The position numbers and the translations under genes were made by a program. The notes beneath the pieces are model-generated. The model had not been told where the DNA came from and searched no databases. It saw only the letters and a list, made by a program, of their open reading frames with translations. Below are positions 21,702 to 33,232 of a stretch of 64,000 bases of DNA, piece after piece; positions within the stretch are counted from its first letter, which is position 1; each line of letters begins with the position of its first letter. Source of the DNA: Erodium maritimum (Eukaryota; Streptophyta; Magnoliopsida; Geraniales; Geraniaceae); contig OY997594.1 in the NCBI GenBank assembly GCA_963921825.1, forward strand, positions 35,942,956 through 36,006,955. Direction: 5' to 3'.

Positions 21702-22962
21702 GTTTTTTTTTATCAGCAATTTTTTGTTTTTAATTAAACCAGGCTTTCGAAATGAAAAACCGGGCCAAGGGGAATCCCTCAAGATGTTACAACCAAAAGA
21801 AGCCATCATGGCCTCCAACTGACACTTGACAAGCAAGAGTTCGAAAATGAAACAAACTTGTCGTACAAGGCAAGCAATACAGAGCAATAGAATTTAAAAC
21901 TAATAGGACCTAAATTTGAACCTCACCTTTCCTTGCAAGGCAAGACAGTACAAAGCAGTTCAAAATGAGAGCCAAACCCGAACCTTCAGCTCAAACCAAT
22001 AGACCCCAACCTAATAGCAAACTCTAAAAACTCCACCCAGCCAATGAGCTGCAACTGAACTATAGAAGGAGGACAAACTGCAACAACACACCTTCTCAAA
22101 GCAATTATGCAGCAACACAGTCCAATTATGCTGTCTAGCGGAGTAAAAGTTCACAAACTGCAACAACAACACCATTTCACAAAGCAATTATGCAGCAACA
22201 CCCAAGTGAGGGAACAAACAGTCAGAACCAGATAACAAAAGTCCCAGAAAAACATCAGATAGACCAAACAAGTACAAAACACTCAACCTACAGTTACCCA
22301 CACACAAGAAAAGGCTAAGGAGGAAGAGAGAAAGAGAGGAGTAAAAGGAACCCACACACACCCAAGGCAGTGCAAAACAAACCCCAGAGTTGGAACCTAT
22401 CCTCACCAAACTAACCTCACCTCAGTCCATCCCAACCCCAAACCCTAACCCCCACAATTGAGGACCAAACAACTCAAGTTGAACTCAAATTTAATAAGCT
22501 CAGAATGGGGTCATTAAACCAGTTGAGGAAAGAAAATGATTGACCATTCTTGAAATGAGCCCACAAAATTTGATAAGACTCACTTTGAATCTGTTGCAAA
22601 ACCTTCTGAGAATTGGGGGCTTCACCTCTGAAGATTAGAGCATTTCCGCATAACCAAATCTTCCAAATGATTATAGAGAATAAAAGGCTCCAATGTTTCC
22701 TCACCCTTCCAAGAGATAAATCATTCCAAGAAATAAACCAATGATGAATATTGTCTGGAAGAGCAGTATGAATACCCCACCAGTGTAAACACTGCAACCA
22801 AATAGAATTGCTCAACTACCAATTGAGGAAAAGGTGATCCGGTTCTTCAGGTTCATCAAGACAAAATTGGCACCACACATTGTTGTTATAGATTCCCCTG
22901 GCTAATATAAATCTAATTTTAGTGCATATTTCATTCCCATATTATAAAAGAGCAAATCAACA
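21702..22962 (-). mobile_element. 5'-truncated LINE, reversed
   Basis: The T-run at 21703-21711 followed by 'atcagcaa' is the reversed L1 tail (compare 41725-41740). Flanks caaacatgttt (about 21696-21706) and caaaaatgttt (22963-22973) are a likely imperfect target duplication. The coding remnant is the ORF2 C-terminus (22474-22950, minus). The 3' UTR of about 750 bp lies at 21711-22473. Confidence 0.75.
22474..22815 (-). pseudogene. LINE ORF2 C-terminal fragment (zf-RVT end)
   Basis: The 113-codon frame holds the conserved tail seen in the other LINEs here: WWGIHTALPDNIHHWFISW, WKIWLCGNALIF, QQIQSESYQILWAHFK and the C-terminal FSFLNWFNDP. Upstream in another frame is the CX2C region ('WCQFCLDEPEEPDHLFL'), interrupted by stops. 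Confidence 0.8.
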
Positions 22963-23000
22963 CAAAAATGTTTAGGCTTAAGCTTTCGACATTGTATTGA

Positions 23001-23491
23001 GGGAAAACTCTAGGTCCTAACCTTCTTGAACGTTTCATTTTGACGTCCTAACCCAGACCAACGTTTCGTTACAGTTCCATACACGAAAGGTTGGAACTTT
23101 TACAAAACTTGATATAAACCGTTCAAATTAACGATTTCGTTAACATAGGAAGTGAAAAGTCGAAATTACAACTCCATTCACGTTAACCTTTCAGCTCCCC
23201 ATGCCCGTTAAACATGCAATTAGAACACTTAGTATACATATCCAAAATTTTTTCAACACTGAATTTCAAGATAATGCATTATTTTGGGAAAGAGGAGCTG
23301 AAAGGTTTACGTGAATGGAATTGTAGTTTTGACTTTTCACTTCCTATGTTAACGAAATCGTTAATTTGAATGGTTCATATCAGGTTTTGTAAAAATTCCA
23401 ACCTTTCGTGTATGGAACTGTAACGAAAAGTTGGTCTGGGTTAAGACGTCAAAACGAAACGTTGAAAAAGGTTAGGAACCAGAGTCATCCC
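23001..23491. mobile_element. MITE with 9-bp TSD TTGTATTGA
   Basis: Perfect nonamers at 22992-23000 and 23492-23500. Long inverted termini: gggaaaactctaggtcctaacc on the left and ggttaggaaccagagtcatccc on the right, with pairing continuing inward ('ccatacacgaaaggttgg' / 'ccaacctttcgtgtatgg'). Length is 491 bp, identical to the sister copy at 40780-41270. It has no coding capacity. Confidence 0.9.
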
Positions 23492-23500
23492 TTGTATTGA

Positions 23501-24137
23501 TGACTTGGTTTACAAGTAGAATAAGTTCATTGGTTTTTCTCCTTTTAAAGCTTTTTAATGTGGTAAGACGTGAAAAATGAGGAAATAGCATGCTAGGGTG
23601 GCTACGAAGCATAAACCATTCACACCCTTGCTCTTAAACATTTTTTTGTCTGTGATAAATTCAACATAGAGATATTGTACATATAAAATGAGTACACAAA
23701 CGGAGAGAAGATCATAATAAAATTACTAATATACTTCTTGTGTACAAATATTCACTTTGAGAAAGAAAACAAAACAAACCGTCCACAATCATAAACCTTA
23801 AACGGCAAACTATTCACATTGAAAAGGAAACAAACAGTACAAAATCATGAATAAATAGGAACCAATTAATCTCCAACCTGCAAATTTAGTAGCCTATTTT
23901 GTGTATTAAAAAAAATCATGCCACAACACATATAGAGGAATTTCACAGGTTCCAAGAAAGTAAACACTATACAGATAATAGAAAACTCACATGCTCCTTC
24001 TAATGAGTTTGCAACTTTCAACAGAACTAGTACTTGCAAACACCTCTTGAAGAAGAGGTTCTGTCACTTGTATGAATATTTCCCACGTACCTATGTTTCC
24101 TCACAAATAAACAAAGCTAGAAGTATTAAAAAGAAAG
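23501..24137. other. Unannotated spacer
   Basis: AT-rich, no supported gene. Ends at the left border of the repeat that begins gggtagactacaaatgcatac (24137). Confidence 0.4.
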
Positions 24138-24179
24138 GGTAGACTACAAATGCATACCCTTAAATATGCACGTTTAACC

Positions 24180-26967
24180 TGTAATAACCACTTCTGGTCA
24201 ACGTCAGTCAAACCTGCGAAAAACAGGAAAATTTAAAATTTTTAAGACAGACACTTAACTTAACTTAAATTGACCCCGAGGGTCATGCCGGACTTAAGTT
24301 GACCCCGTTATCGACTAAAATGAGTTACGGGGGACTCAGGTCAACTTTCTGGTCATTTTGGGAAAGATTGATTTTTCGCTGGAAAAGTCACCCGAGCGAC
24401 GTTTTGGTCCATTCGAGGACCGTTTTGGACCCGAAAAGCTTAGCCGTCGTCGTAGCGGTCTTAGTTGGGCCGTTTCCTTGAAGCCCATCCAGTTTAAATT
24501 TTTTTTTGGGAAAAGTGCCCGTTCGGGGCCCGAAACGTCCGTTTTTCGCGAATCTGATTGGAAAATATCAACTAGATATTTTCCAAAAGGTTTGGGACCC
24601 ACCTTGACACTTGTCAATTATATGGTGGTGTAATTTTTGGAGGGAAAAGGTGTGGTTGGGAAGTGTTGGCCGAAACACATGGTAAAAGGGGGGAAGTTGG
24701 AGTTAGTTGTTTTTGTTTTAAAAATTAGAAAGAGGAAGAGAGGTTTTAGAGAGAGAAGGGGAAGAAGAAGAAGAGAGAAGAAGAAAGGTGGAGCTAGGGT
24801 TTGTGATCGAGCCCTTGGATCGTCTTGAAGCAAAGATCAATCCCGTTCCCCTCATTCTCCTCTACGGTAATACCCGAACCGATTCTCGTTTCGATTATTT
24901 TCAAGAGCTAGGGTTTGGTTATAAAATTTGGTTTAGGGTTGTGTAGAGATTAGAGAGGGGTTGGAGACGTTTTAGAGGTGTTTGGGAGAGAAATTTCACG
25001 TTTTCCGGTGACCGGAGGCTCGGGAGGAGCTCCGGCCACCGTGGGTGGTGGCCGGCCGGCCATGTGGTGGCTGGCCGGAGGTGGCAGCAGCCACCACTTG
25101 GTGGCCGAGCCCCTCCCTCAAACCCTAGGGCACGGCCAAGCCCTTTGGGTGGGGCCCACGTGCTCGGTTGTTCGTGTTTTAATTACTCGGGTAGTTTAAA
25201 ACGTTCCCCGGACCATCTATCCCAAACCAAATCGAATTTTGGAATTAAATTGGAGAAGTTGTAATTAACGGGTTTTGGGAAACTTTAAACGTTAATTAAT
25301 TGATTTAGAAGTCGGAATTCGATTCCGTCAAGTGCGTTGAGTTCCTTGATTTATTCTAAGACCGTAGAAACGAAAACGGGGGCTTTTGGAGCCCCGGAAG
25401 GCAATTAACCAAAACCGGGCAGATTCGCCATGTCGGGCGAATCTGGCCCTTACGGGTCCTTTTTCGGCAATATCGAATAATTGGGAAGTTTGGGGGTGAC
25501 CGACATTGTCGGGGTTACGTTTGGGCGTTAAGTATGTAAATTTTTGGTTTATTCGTACTAGTTTAAAAGTACTTTAAATTTGTGTTCTTTTAGATCGTGC
25601 TACGGACCGAGGCAAGGGGAAGCTCGGCGAGTGACTGAGTGTGCTTCGGGTGTTGTTGGAGCGCTTTTGGGATTGTATACGAGGTAGGGAAAAGTAGCCG
25701 GATCTCGGCCCTGATTAGGGAAAGTTAATAGTAGAATTGCATGTGACACCGGGGTGTCGTGGGTTGAGTAGATTTATTTAATTATTAGAAAAGCATGATA
25801 CGGGATTGTAGCGTTCAAGAGAAAAGCATGTGACACTTAGTAGTGTCGTAGGAACAGAGAACTTAGCGATAATTGAATTACTGGAGGCATATGACCATGC
25901 CCGGAGGTTGTTTGTGAAACTAGTGATTTTAGGACCGTTGGAGGCATCGAGTATGCCGGAGGTTGTCGTGCGTTTTATTTAATTGTTGAGTTTGGGTGGC
26001 CTTGAGAGCCCGTATTTAATTGTTGAGTCGGGGTGGCCATGAGAGCCGTGTATTTAATTTGGTGTCTTGAGTGGCAGCGAGTGCCCGTGGGGTTGTTGAA
26101 CCCGAGTCTTGATTGTTGAGGTGTCTTGAGTGGCCTTGAGTGCCTGTGTGATTGAACTTGCCTGTGATTGTGATTGTGGTTACCTGGGGTGGTGAGTTCT
26201 AAAGGTCGACAGCCTGATCCGACTTAGTGTCGATGAATTGCGAGTTCTAAAGGTCGACAGCCTGATCCGACTTAGTGTCGATGAATTGCGAGTTTTAAAG
26301 GTCGACAGCCTGATCCGACTTAGTGTCGAGGAATTGCGAGTTTGAAAGGTCGACAGCCTGATCCGACTTCGTGTCGAGGAATTGCGATAGGTCGAACCCT
26401 GACCTGATTGAGATTGGTTACTGAGCAGCTGGTGTGCGATCCTTTGTGATCTTGTTTGGTGTTGTGTCGTTTCGTTCGAGTCCTTGAGGAGGTCGTCGAT
26501 AGTTGTGTCGGGTCTACACTATTTTTATCGAGTGTCGAGTCTGTTGAGGAAGGTGACGGGTTGTGGGTCAGTTGAGTACTTGAGTTGGGGACTGTAGTCC
26601 CGGCGTTGGGTTTGGTTTTAGTGTTACTGGCTTTTTCTGCTAATTATGCCATAGTCAGTCTGTTATCCGTGGAGGTGAGCGAACGCTCACCCCTAGCTGC
26701 TTTTCCTACAGGTACTGATCACCGGACGGACTAGGTTAGCTCTTGAAGTTCATGGAGCTTGGAGCGGAGTCTGGTCTTTACTTTTGTTGAGTCTAGTGAC
26801 GGATGTGTACCTTGTCCACTTGTTGGGACGTTTTGTATTGTAAATACTACTACTATTTTTGAGAAGTAAATGGAAATGTCAAAGCTTTTATTGAAAACAG
26901 GTTTTAAGTATTCATGTTTTTAAAGGTTCGCGTCCCGAGTTCGGTTCTCTGAAATTGGGGCGTGACA
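24180..26967 (+). mobile_element. Solo LTR, GGGGCGTGACA family, TSD TAACC
   Basis: Starts TGTAATAACCACTTC and ends GAAATTGGGGCGTGACA (2788 bp), bordered by TAACC at 24175-24179 and 26968-26972. Closest relative is the nested LTR at 54665-57968. It contains the 'gtagggaaaagtagccggatctcgg' block (25684), a 48-bp minisatellite at 26184-26390, and the palindrome gtgagcgaacgctcac at 26675-26690. Small ORFs in its GC-rich first kilobase are not genes. Confidence 0.88.
26184..26390 (+). repeat. 48-bp minisatellite (ggtcgacagcctgatccgac)
   Basis: Four consecutive units of 48 bp containing ggtcgacagcctgatccgac, ttagtgtcga and gaattgcgag, nearly identical to each other. The sister LTRs carry only single, diverged versions ('caggtcgaccgcctggcc'). 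Confidence 0.9.
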
Positions 26968-27090
26968 TAACCGATGATTACCCTGAAGTTTAAAGTTAAC
27001 TGTGCATACCCTGAAGTTTCATGTATTAACCCAGAACCCCTTCCGTCAGTCAACTCCGTCCGTTTACTGTTCACTTTTCCAAAAATGTCC

Positions 27091-28274
27091 AAAATACCCC
27101 ACATATTCTAATTACCACTTTTCCTATTTTTTTTTCAATTTCATTAATTATACAAAACCTATCCTAACCCTCACTCTCAGAATATGCTACCTAACCTCAC
27201 TCCATCAATCTCCATCTCCATCTCCATCTCCATCTCCATCGCACCTCATCTCCATCTCAACTCATCTCCCCTCATCTCCCAAACCTTCATATTCATCTCC
27301 ATCTCCATTTAAAGTTACAGACTTCAAAACCCCCCAAACCCAATCCATTTTCAGATCTGCACAACCATAGCAAACCTCCAAAACCAATCCATTTTTAGAT
27401 TTCACACAACCGGAGCGATGATGTGTCAGAGGTATCGGCGGTGAGGATGGGCGGCGGCCGCTCGGGGTTCAGGAATTGTTTGAACCCAAAATATTTCTTC
27501 TCCTCCCTCGTTTATGTTTCCTTTTAGCGTCTGGTTTTGGTCGGGGTTGTGTGGGGAGCGTTGCCGGTGCCGTCGAGAACACACCAGAGAAGACAGAGCT
27601 CCTCTATCTCTGTTTTTTTTTTGGTTCAAATGGTTCAATTGATTTAGGGTTCAAATGGTTCAGATCTGTTCTCTTAGCGTGGTCGGTTTCCCTTCTTCTA
27701 TTGGTTTGGTGAATCAACAAAGGGTAATCTATTTGGTTTAGTTACATATGTTTCCTCCATAATCGATTTGCAGAAATAGAATGGTAAGGATGAACGAGAG
27801 GTTGAAGAAGAGGGAATTTAGGAAAATAAAAATTGAAAAATAAAAGAGAATAAAGAAAAAAAAAGTTAAATTAAAATCCGAAATTAAAAATATAATTTAA
27901 AAATAATTGAAACTTATTTATAAAAATAAAATAAATAAAGTAGAAAGAAGAAATAAAAAAACTGATTTTTAAATAAAATATGATTTTTTTAAAGAACACG
28001 ATTTTTGAAATTTAATGTTGATTAAATTTGTAGATTTTGGAATTCACATCATTTATTTCGTTACCTCTTGTGTCGTTCCACCTGCATTTGGGTTTGTAGA
28101 TTTTGGAGTTCACATCATTTTCCGATCACCTTTTCAATTCTATTACTCCATTCGAGTTCATTTTTTCCTTTAATAGAACACATCCAAAATGTGTTATTAC
28201 CTAATGATTGTTTGCTTTTATGAATAATGGGAAGATCACTTGTGCTTTTAAGTACTTTTTTTGTTTTCTTTTTG
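27091..28274. other. Spacer with (CCATCT)n stretch and AT-rich tract
   Basis: 27207-27300 contains repeated 'catctc' units ((CCATCT)n then CTCATCTCC variants). 27420-27720 is less AT-rich and has short open frames on both strands but no recognisable domain. 27830-28010 is a very AT-rich tract. No gene can be supported. Confidence 0.4.
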
Positions 28275-28480
28275 GGTAAACTACAAATGCATACCCTTAA
28301 GTATGCACGTTTAACCGATGATTACCATAAAGTTTGAAGTTCACTGATGCATACCTTGAAATTACGAGTTGTAACTCAAAACCCCTTCCGTCAGTCAGAT
28401 TCGTCAGTTTACTGTTCATTTTTTTAAAAATACCCAAACTACCCCCAACTACCTATCAAATTACACAACCTGCCATTACT
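28275..28480 (+). repeat. MITE-like repeat, second copy
   Basis: gggtaaactacaaatgcatac through aaccccttccgtcagtca and beyond, about 80% similar to the interrupted copy (24137-24179 plus 26968-27090) and in the same orientation. Its far end is not identifiable. Confidence 0.55.
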
Positions 28481-29199
28481 TTTCTTTAACTATTTTTTTA
28501 TTCTTTATTTGTTTTGTTACACCTTCCCCAACAGGTGTAACAATACAACAAATTACAATATCGCTATACAATCTTCAACCAACATCTTGGCTTGTTTAAG
28601 GTTACGCCTGACCTAAGGATAGCTAACATCAAAAAATTATGGGATAACTTTGTTTCCTAACCTGTACAAACGTTTCATTATCAGATCCTAACTCAGGCCA
28701 ACGTTTGGTCTCAATTCCTAACATAATAGGTTTGGAATTTCTCACAAACTATAAAAAGCCGTCTAAACTCACGATTCCGTCAACTCATCCAAGTGTTGTC
28801 GTTGTTGGCGTACATTACCCATGATGCCTTCCTCGACGTTGAACTTATCCTCGTTCTCAAGCAACAGAACCCAATGCTCGACGAGTTGACGGAATCGTGA
28901 GTTTGGACGGCTTTTTATAGTTTCTGAGAAATTCCAAACCTATTATGTTAGGAATTGAGACCAAACGTTGGCCTGGGTTAGGATCTGATAATGAAACGTG
29001 TGTAAAGGTTTTTTTTTATAGGCGATATAAATTTTATTAGGCTACCGTTATACAAGATAATAGAACGGTGCAAATGGGCGATCCTCAAAGAAAGAATCAG
29101 CCCCGCAGACCAGAACAACTAAAAAGCCAAACAACAAAAACAATCACAACGACCAACCAAACTAAGATCAATACAACCAAAAATATAAACTGAAACTCC

Positions 29200-29526
29200 T
29201 CAAGCCGCCACCCTCCTTGGCCGGTCACTCCCCAAACACCAAACCGGGTCCCTGGACCAATCTTCAAACGTCACACTAGCACGAAAGGCTCCAGAATCCC
29301 AACAAACACCAAAAGAATGGCTTTTCACCCTTTCCACCAAAGCATCCACCGTAACCATAACTTGGTTAAAAACAAGACCATTCCTGACCAACCATAACTG
29401 CCAAAAAGCCACATAACCCACTCGAACCCAGACCACCCACCAACTCCGACTGCCCAACCCCTTCCACCACAATAAAACAAGACCGACATATGGGCACGAA
29501 AGCAACCCTGCATCCATCCCCTCCAC
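29200..29526 (-). pseudogene. LINE ORF2 C-terminal fragment
   Basis: A frame with WWKGLGSRSWWVVW, YVAFWQLWLVRNGLVFN and a C-terminal FEDWSRDPVWCLG resembles the ORF2 tail of L1 elements. It follows an RT palm segment (about 29525-29870, with K-L-D-F-E-K-A-Y-D-K-V) in another frame after a deletion. Confidence 0.65.
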
Positions 29527-29928
29527 TTCTTCCCAAAACTCATCTTCTCCAATACCCTATCAATAAAACCCTAATGCACCTTATCATAGGCCTTCTCAAA
29601 ATCGAGTTTCAAGAGAACCACCTCCTCCTTTGAACGTTTCAACTTGTGAATGAGCTCTGAAGCAATTAAAACCCCATCCACCAACTGTCTCCCTGCCACA
29701 AAACCACTCTAGGTGTCACTTATCAAACCCGGGAGAACCTGTTTGAGACGGTTCGCTAAGACCTTCGCCAAGATCTTATACGGACCCGAAATCAAACTAA
29801 TGGGCCGGAAATCATCAAAACTCTCCACCGAGTTAGACTTAGGAATTAATTCCTTTCCCTAACCTCCCATTCACATGGAAATCCCGCAGGAACAAAAAAA
29901 CATCAACTCCCACAATCTCCCAACACAC

Positions 29929-30177
29929 CTAAAAGAAACGCAAAGAGAAACCATCCGGACCTGGCGCCTTATCCCCCCCACAGTCCTTCACAGCCCGTAA
30001 GATCTCCTCAGTCTCAAAATCAGATTCCAACCACTCAGCCTGGACAGCAGGTAATTCTCGAAAGGGAAGATCCGGTAACCCAACAACAACATTCGGATCT
30101 ACCCGAAAACGAGAAGCAAAGTGTGCCGCCGTTGCTGATTTCACACTAGCCGGGGTTGACAAGGAAACTTGACCCAC
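29929..30177 (-). pseudogene. LINE ORF2 fragment, start of reverse transcriptase
   Basis: The frame ends KDCGGDKAPGPDGFSLRFF, the conserved lead-in to the L1 RT domain. Its upstream part (VSLSTPASVKSATAAHFASRFR) corresponds to the linker after the endonuclease. A frame break separates it from both neighbours. Confidence 0.8.
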
Positions 30178-30986
30178 ACGGATCTTCGAGATCCTATTTC
30201 GAGTGGCCCTGAAGTTAGCAATCCGGTGAAATTTTTTTGTGCCTTTGCCCCCGAATCATACCAAGTAAACTTGGATCCAACTAATAGTAGATCCAAAACC
30301 CCCATATCCTCCACAAACTCAGAGAAAGCCAAGCCATCATTTCTCTGAAAACGACCGCCCCTTCGTTCACCAGCTGATAGAACAGAATTAAAATCACCAC
30401 CCAGAACCAAACTATCATGCAACTGATCCCTTAAACCAACCAAAGTAGACCAGAGAACACAACGGTCACGATAGTTGTTTGATGCATATACATTCACAAA
30501 ACTGACAGGCAACTGAGATTCCAAGAACACACCATTCCAACATATAACATTATTCTCAAAAAACACCGAAGTTTTGGGATAAACGGACTCCTTCCAGGCC
30601 AATAACACACCACCGGCTGTCCCAACTGCCGGGACCCAATCACACCCCCAACCAACACTGAAACCACAACTCCTCAAGACACTAGCATCAACACAATCAA
30701 GCTTAGTTTCTTGAAGCAACACAATATCAACACCCTTAGACATCACTAACTTCTTGATGCAATTCCTCTTAACATCGGAATGCATCCCCCTCACGTTCCA
30801 CGTGAGGCACCTCATCACCCACAAATTACACAATAGAAGCCGAAACAGGAAAAATAGAATTACCTGTATTCGGTTTGGGGGAACAATCTTCCTCACTATC
30901 TCCACCCTCTTCAGAAAACACCACCCGCTGTGGCACCTCAATATCCAAACAGTCAAATTGCTCGAGAACCAGAGGGCCAATATCAA
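30141..30986 (-). pseudogene. LINE ORF2 endonuclease domain
   Basis: The frame contains the AP-endonuclease-like motifs LTWNVRG, LLQETKLD, GGVLLAWK, VNVYASNN, GGDFNSVL and FTWYD, in the right order. The conserved C-terminal SDH motif is absent, as the frame drifts after 'FTWYDSGAKAQKN'. The natural start is probably the internal MRCLTWNVRG (about 30813). The upstream residues are read-through of the ORF1/ORF2 junction. Confidence 0.85.
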
Positions 30987-31302
30987 TTGCCTTCTTGCCC
31001 ACTTTCTTACAGTAGCTCCAACCCCCTGAACCGTCCTTCAATTTTTTGGCAAAATCAACAATGAATGTGTTGGTTTTACCTCCAAAAGAACCACCCTTCC
31101 CCGATGAAGCCGACTTGGATCTGGTTTGGTAGAACACTATAGGTGAAACAGGTTCTCTCGACACGCCGGACTTCCTTGGGCGTCCTCTCCCCCTTTTGAC
31201 ACCTTGCGGACCAGTCCTTTGTTGAATAGGAGTAGCAAAGGCTACCGGCTCCACACAAAGAGGCTGCACCTCCTCTTCAACAGCCGCTACAGAAGACTGC
31301 AC
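30826..31302 (-). pseudogene. LINE ORF1 C-terminal part with AT-hook-like motif
   Basis: The 158-codon frame includes KRGRGRPRK, an AT-hook-like basic segment, YQTRSKSASS, and an acidic tail. It lies directly upstream of the endonuclease frame, the normal ORF1 position. The RNA-binding and zinc-knuckle parts expected earlier in ORF1 are missing (5' truncation at 31375). Confidence 0.6.
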
Positions 31303-31540
31303 AACCCTTGCTTCAGCTTCAGCAAACAGACGGAGAAGATCAGACCCACGCTGCGCTGAGTTCTCAGAAAATCCCTGCGTAAGGAAACAGAGTTTTTAGA
31401 GAACAAAAATAATATTCTTGGCAGTTCCCATTTCACAGCCGTGTATCTGCCGAATCTTTAAATTGACTTGGGTTACCAAGAGTGTTAAAACTAATACAAT
31501 TTTGTAATTAACACGTGCATGTGAATAGAGATAAACTTAC

Positions 31541-31955
31541 TCTGATAAGCAGTTCCCAAAATTGAACTGAGCTTCTTTGCATGTCCAACGTACTGACTAG
31601 ATTGTACATCTTCCGATTAACATCAACCCTGTGATAAATTTAAAGGAATGGAATTGGCTATTTTTGTACCTAAATTTAAGTTTTGAATATGTGAAAAACA
31701 AGTACCTCATCATTAGCAGAAAAGACATCATATTTCTTAATTTCAATTTTCTCACAATGCATTGCTGTCGCAAATATCACACCATATTAGAAACAACGGG
31801 AACAATCAAATATACTACTTCATAAATTGTATGCAATAGATAATTGCAGACTATACACAGCAAAACAGGTGAGAAGTCAAACCTTGTTCATATCATGGGC
31901 CATATTTTTCAACGTATCCAAACCTTTAGATATCATATTTAGATCTAGAACTTGT
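31541..31955 (-). pseudogene. SYP7-like Qc-SNARE gene fragment
   Basis: On the minus strand, a segment at 31883-31955 reads LDLNMISKGLDTLKNMAHDMNK and ends at a GT donor. It matches the start of the SNARE motif of plant SYP71-type syntaxins (MISEGLDxLKNMAxDMNEE). Two further candidate exons with GT-AG borders follow (31706-31764 and 31541-31628) in compatible phase. They contain a degraded LMDE-like stretch, VDVNRK and an RSS..F segment where SYP7 has VDxA and RSSRNF. The first similarity is clear and the rest is weak. The transmembrane anchor and all N-terminal exons are missing. Confidence 0.55.
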
Positions 31956-32170
31956 ATGAATTAAAAATAGACCTCAAAAAAGGAAAACATGTTATATATC
32001 AGCTATTTAGAGAACTTCCTTTTTTTGATAAGCAAGGTATACTGATCTTTGTATATGGAGACATAGACAAAGTAGAAGCCGATCGTCCCAAAAGGCGGGG
32101 ATCAGGCTTAGAACTAGAGGAACTACAAAAAAGAGACCAAAGTGTTAGAATATAACTATAATTGAGCTTT

Positions 32171-32679
32171 CAACTATCAGCTTTGAGTTCAGTATCGCTT
32201 GTGTTTAATGGTTGGAAAATCAGGGTTAAAGACCTTTTCCTTTTTTGAGCGCTTCATGGTTGTAAAATCCGGGTGTTAGGACATTTTTTTTTCCTTTTTT
32301 CAGTTGTTAACTTCAGGGTCTGCGTGCCCATTCTTAGCTTCTGGGTCTGCGTGCCCATTCTTAGCTTCTGGGTCTGCGTACCATTTCTTTGCTCCAGGGT
32401 CTGCGTACCCATTCTTGGTGGTTGTTGGTCTTCCCGGTGTGGGGCTTCAGGGTCGGCGTACCCATTCTCAGCTTCTGGGTATGTGTACCCATTCATTGCT
32501 CCCGGGTCTGTGTACCCTTTTATAGCTTCAAGGTCTGCGTACCATTCATAGATTCAAAAGTTGTCTTCTCTGTGGTGGTCTGTTTTTGTTGGGGAGTCTA
32601 TAGCTAGACTCTCTTGGTTGTACTCCTCTCTCTCCTTGAGAGAGGTTTAATTTAAATTTGCATTCGCGGATAAAAAAAA
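32171..32679 (+). mobile_element. LINE 3' tail containing a 27-bp minisatellite
   Basis: The sequence ends 'gcattcgcggataaaaaaaa' and holds a minisatellite at 32311-32560. Possible target duplication: aactataattgagcttt (32154-32170) and aactatcacttgagcttt (from 32678), imperfect. No coding part is left. Confidence 0.45.
32311..32560 (+). repeat. 27-bp minisatellite (gggtctgcgtacccattc)
   Basis: About nine imperfect units of 'ttctgggtctgcgtacccattcttagc', with one longer interruption (32416-32450). The period is divisible by three, so all frames stay open (apparent 72-92 residue ORFs), but there is no start context or domain. Confidence 0.9.
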
Positions 32680-32780
32680 CTATCACTTGAGCTTTTAGTT
32701 GAGTTGGTCCTCTAATATGGTATCGAAGCTTGATTCCTCACGGACCCGGGTTCAAACCCCACTCTTTACAAAAAAAATAA
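32680..32780 (+). mobile_element. tRNA-like SINE head (A and B boxes)
   Basis: tagttgagttgg at 32696-32707 fits the RNA polymerase III A box (TRGYNNARNNGG) and ggttcaaaccc at 32749-32759 fits the B box. The spacing is about 41 bp, as in tRNA genes and tRNA-derived SINEs. The stretch does not fold as a proper tRNA (no acceptor stem found), and an A-rich run (32769-32777) follows. I read it as a SINE or SINE fragment. Confidence 0.45.
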
Positions 32781-33232
32781 TTTCTTTCTAAATTTACCTA
32801 AAATGGGCCGCCCTTATCTCTCTTTTCAATGTGCTTATCTTTTCTTTAGGTCTTCAAGCTTAATACTGAAAGAGAATCTGAATATTTCAAGAGCAATAAA
32901 TTAGTCCAGGGTTAGTACGAATCGTTTTTATTTTGAAAAGGAACTAACTGTTGTGTTCTTTGGAAACTCACTATTACATGCAACAAAGAACAAAATCATC
33001 CAAAAAAGTTATTACTTTTGCATAAACAAAGCACCATTAGAAATTTAAAATCAACCACGTTCACCAAATGCAATTGCATTCTTCATAAATCAAACCTTGT
33101 GTAAACTAACGTGTATGAAGCCAAATGCCCAGCACCACTAATGAGAAGTGAGAACCTGAAAAGAAAATACACAATAAACACGACGCCAACAAAAACAAAG
33201 CAAGGAAAAGGATGCATGTCTATTACAAGTAC

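Larger units (their letters stand above)
24137..27090 (+). repeat. MITE-like repeat split by the solo LTR (first copy)
   Basis: Left part 24137-24179 (gggtagactacaaatgcatac ... gcacgtttaacc), right part 26968 to about 27090 (taaccgatgattaccctg ... cccttccgtcagtc). The uninterrupted version is at 28275-28410, which shows the LTR inserted at TAACC. The element's own far end was not found. Confidence 0.65.
29009..31375 (-). mobile_element. Internally deleted LINE, reversed
   Basis: A T-run at 29009-29017 followed by 'ataggcgatataaattttatt' is the reversed 3' tail. Flanks tgtgtaaagg (about 28999-29008) and tgcgtaagg (31376-31384) are a likely target duplication. Reading on the minus strand: ORF1 tail, endonuclease, start of RT, part of the RT palm, and ORF2 C-terminus. 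Much of RT is missing, so it cannot move by itself. Confidence 0.8.
28641..31404. mobile_element. MITE (relative of 23001-23491) interrupted by a LINE
   Basis: The left end gggataactttgtttcctaacc with a long internal inverted repeat (28700-28790 against 28875-28990) matches the family of 23001-23491. The right end 'gtaaggaaacagagttttt' is found beyond the LINE at 31380-31398. Flanks aaaaattat (28632-28640) and aaaaataat (31405-31413) are a likely 8/9 target duplication. Confidence 0.6.

Noticed and set aside
32254..32607. A repeat protein encoded by the 27-bp units
   Set aside because: Open in several frames because the period is a multiple of three, and it lies in a LINE 3' tail without a start context.
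32696..32760. A tRNA gene
   Set aside because: A and B boxes fit, but no acceptor or anticodon stem can be formed from the surrounding bases; SINE head preferred.
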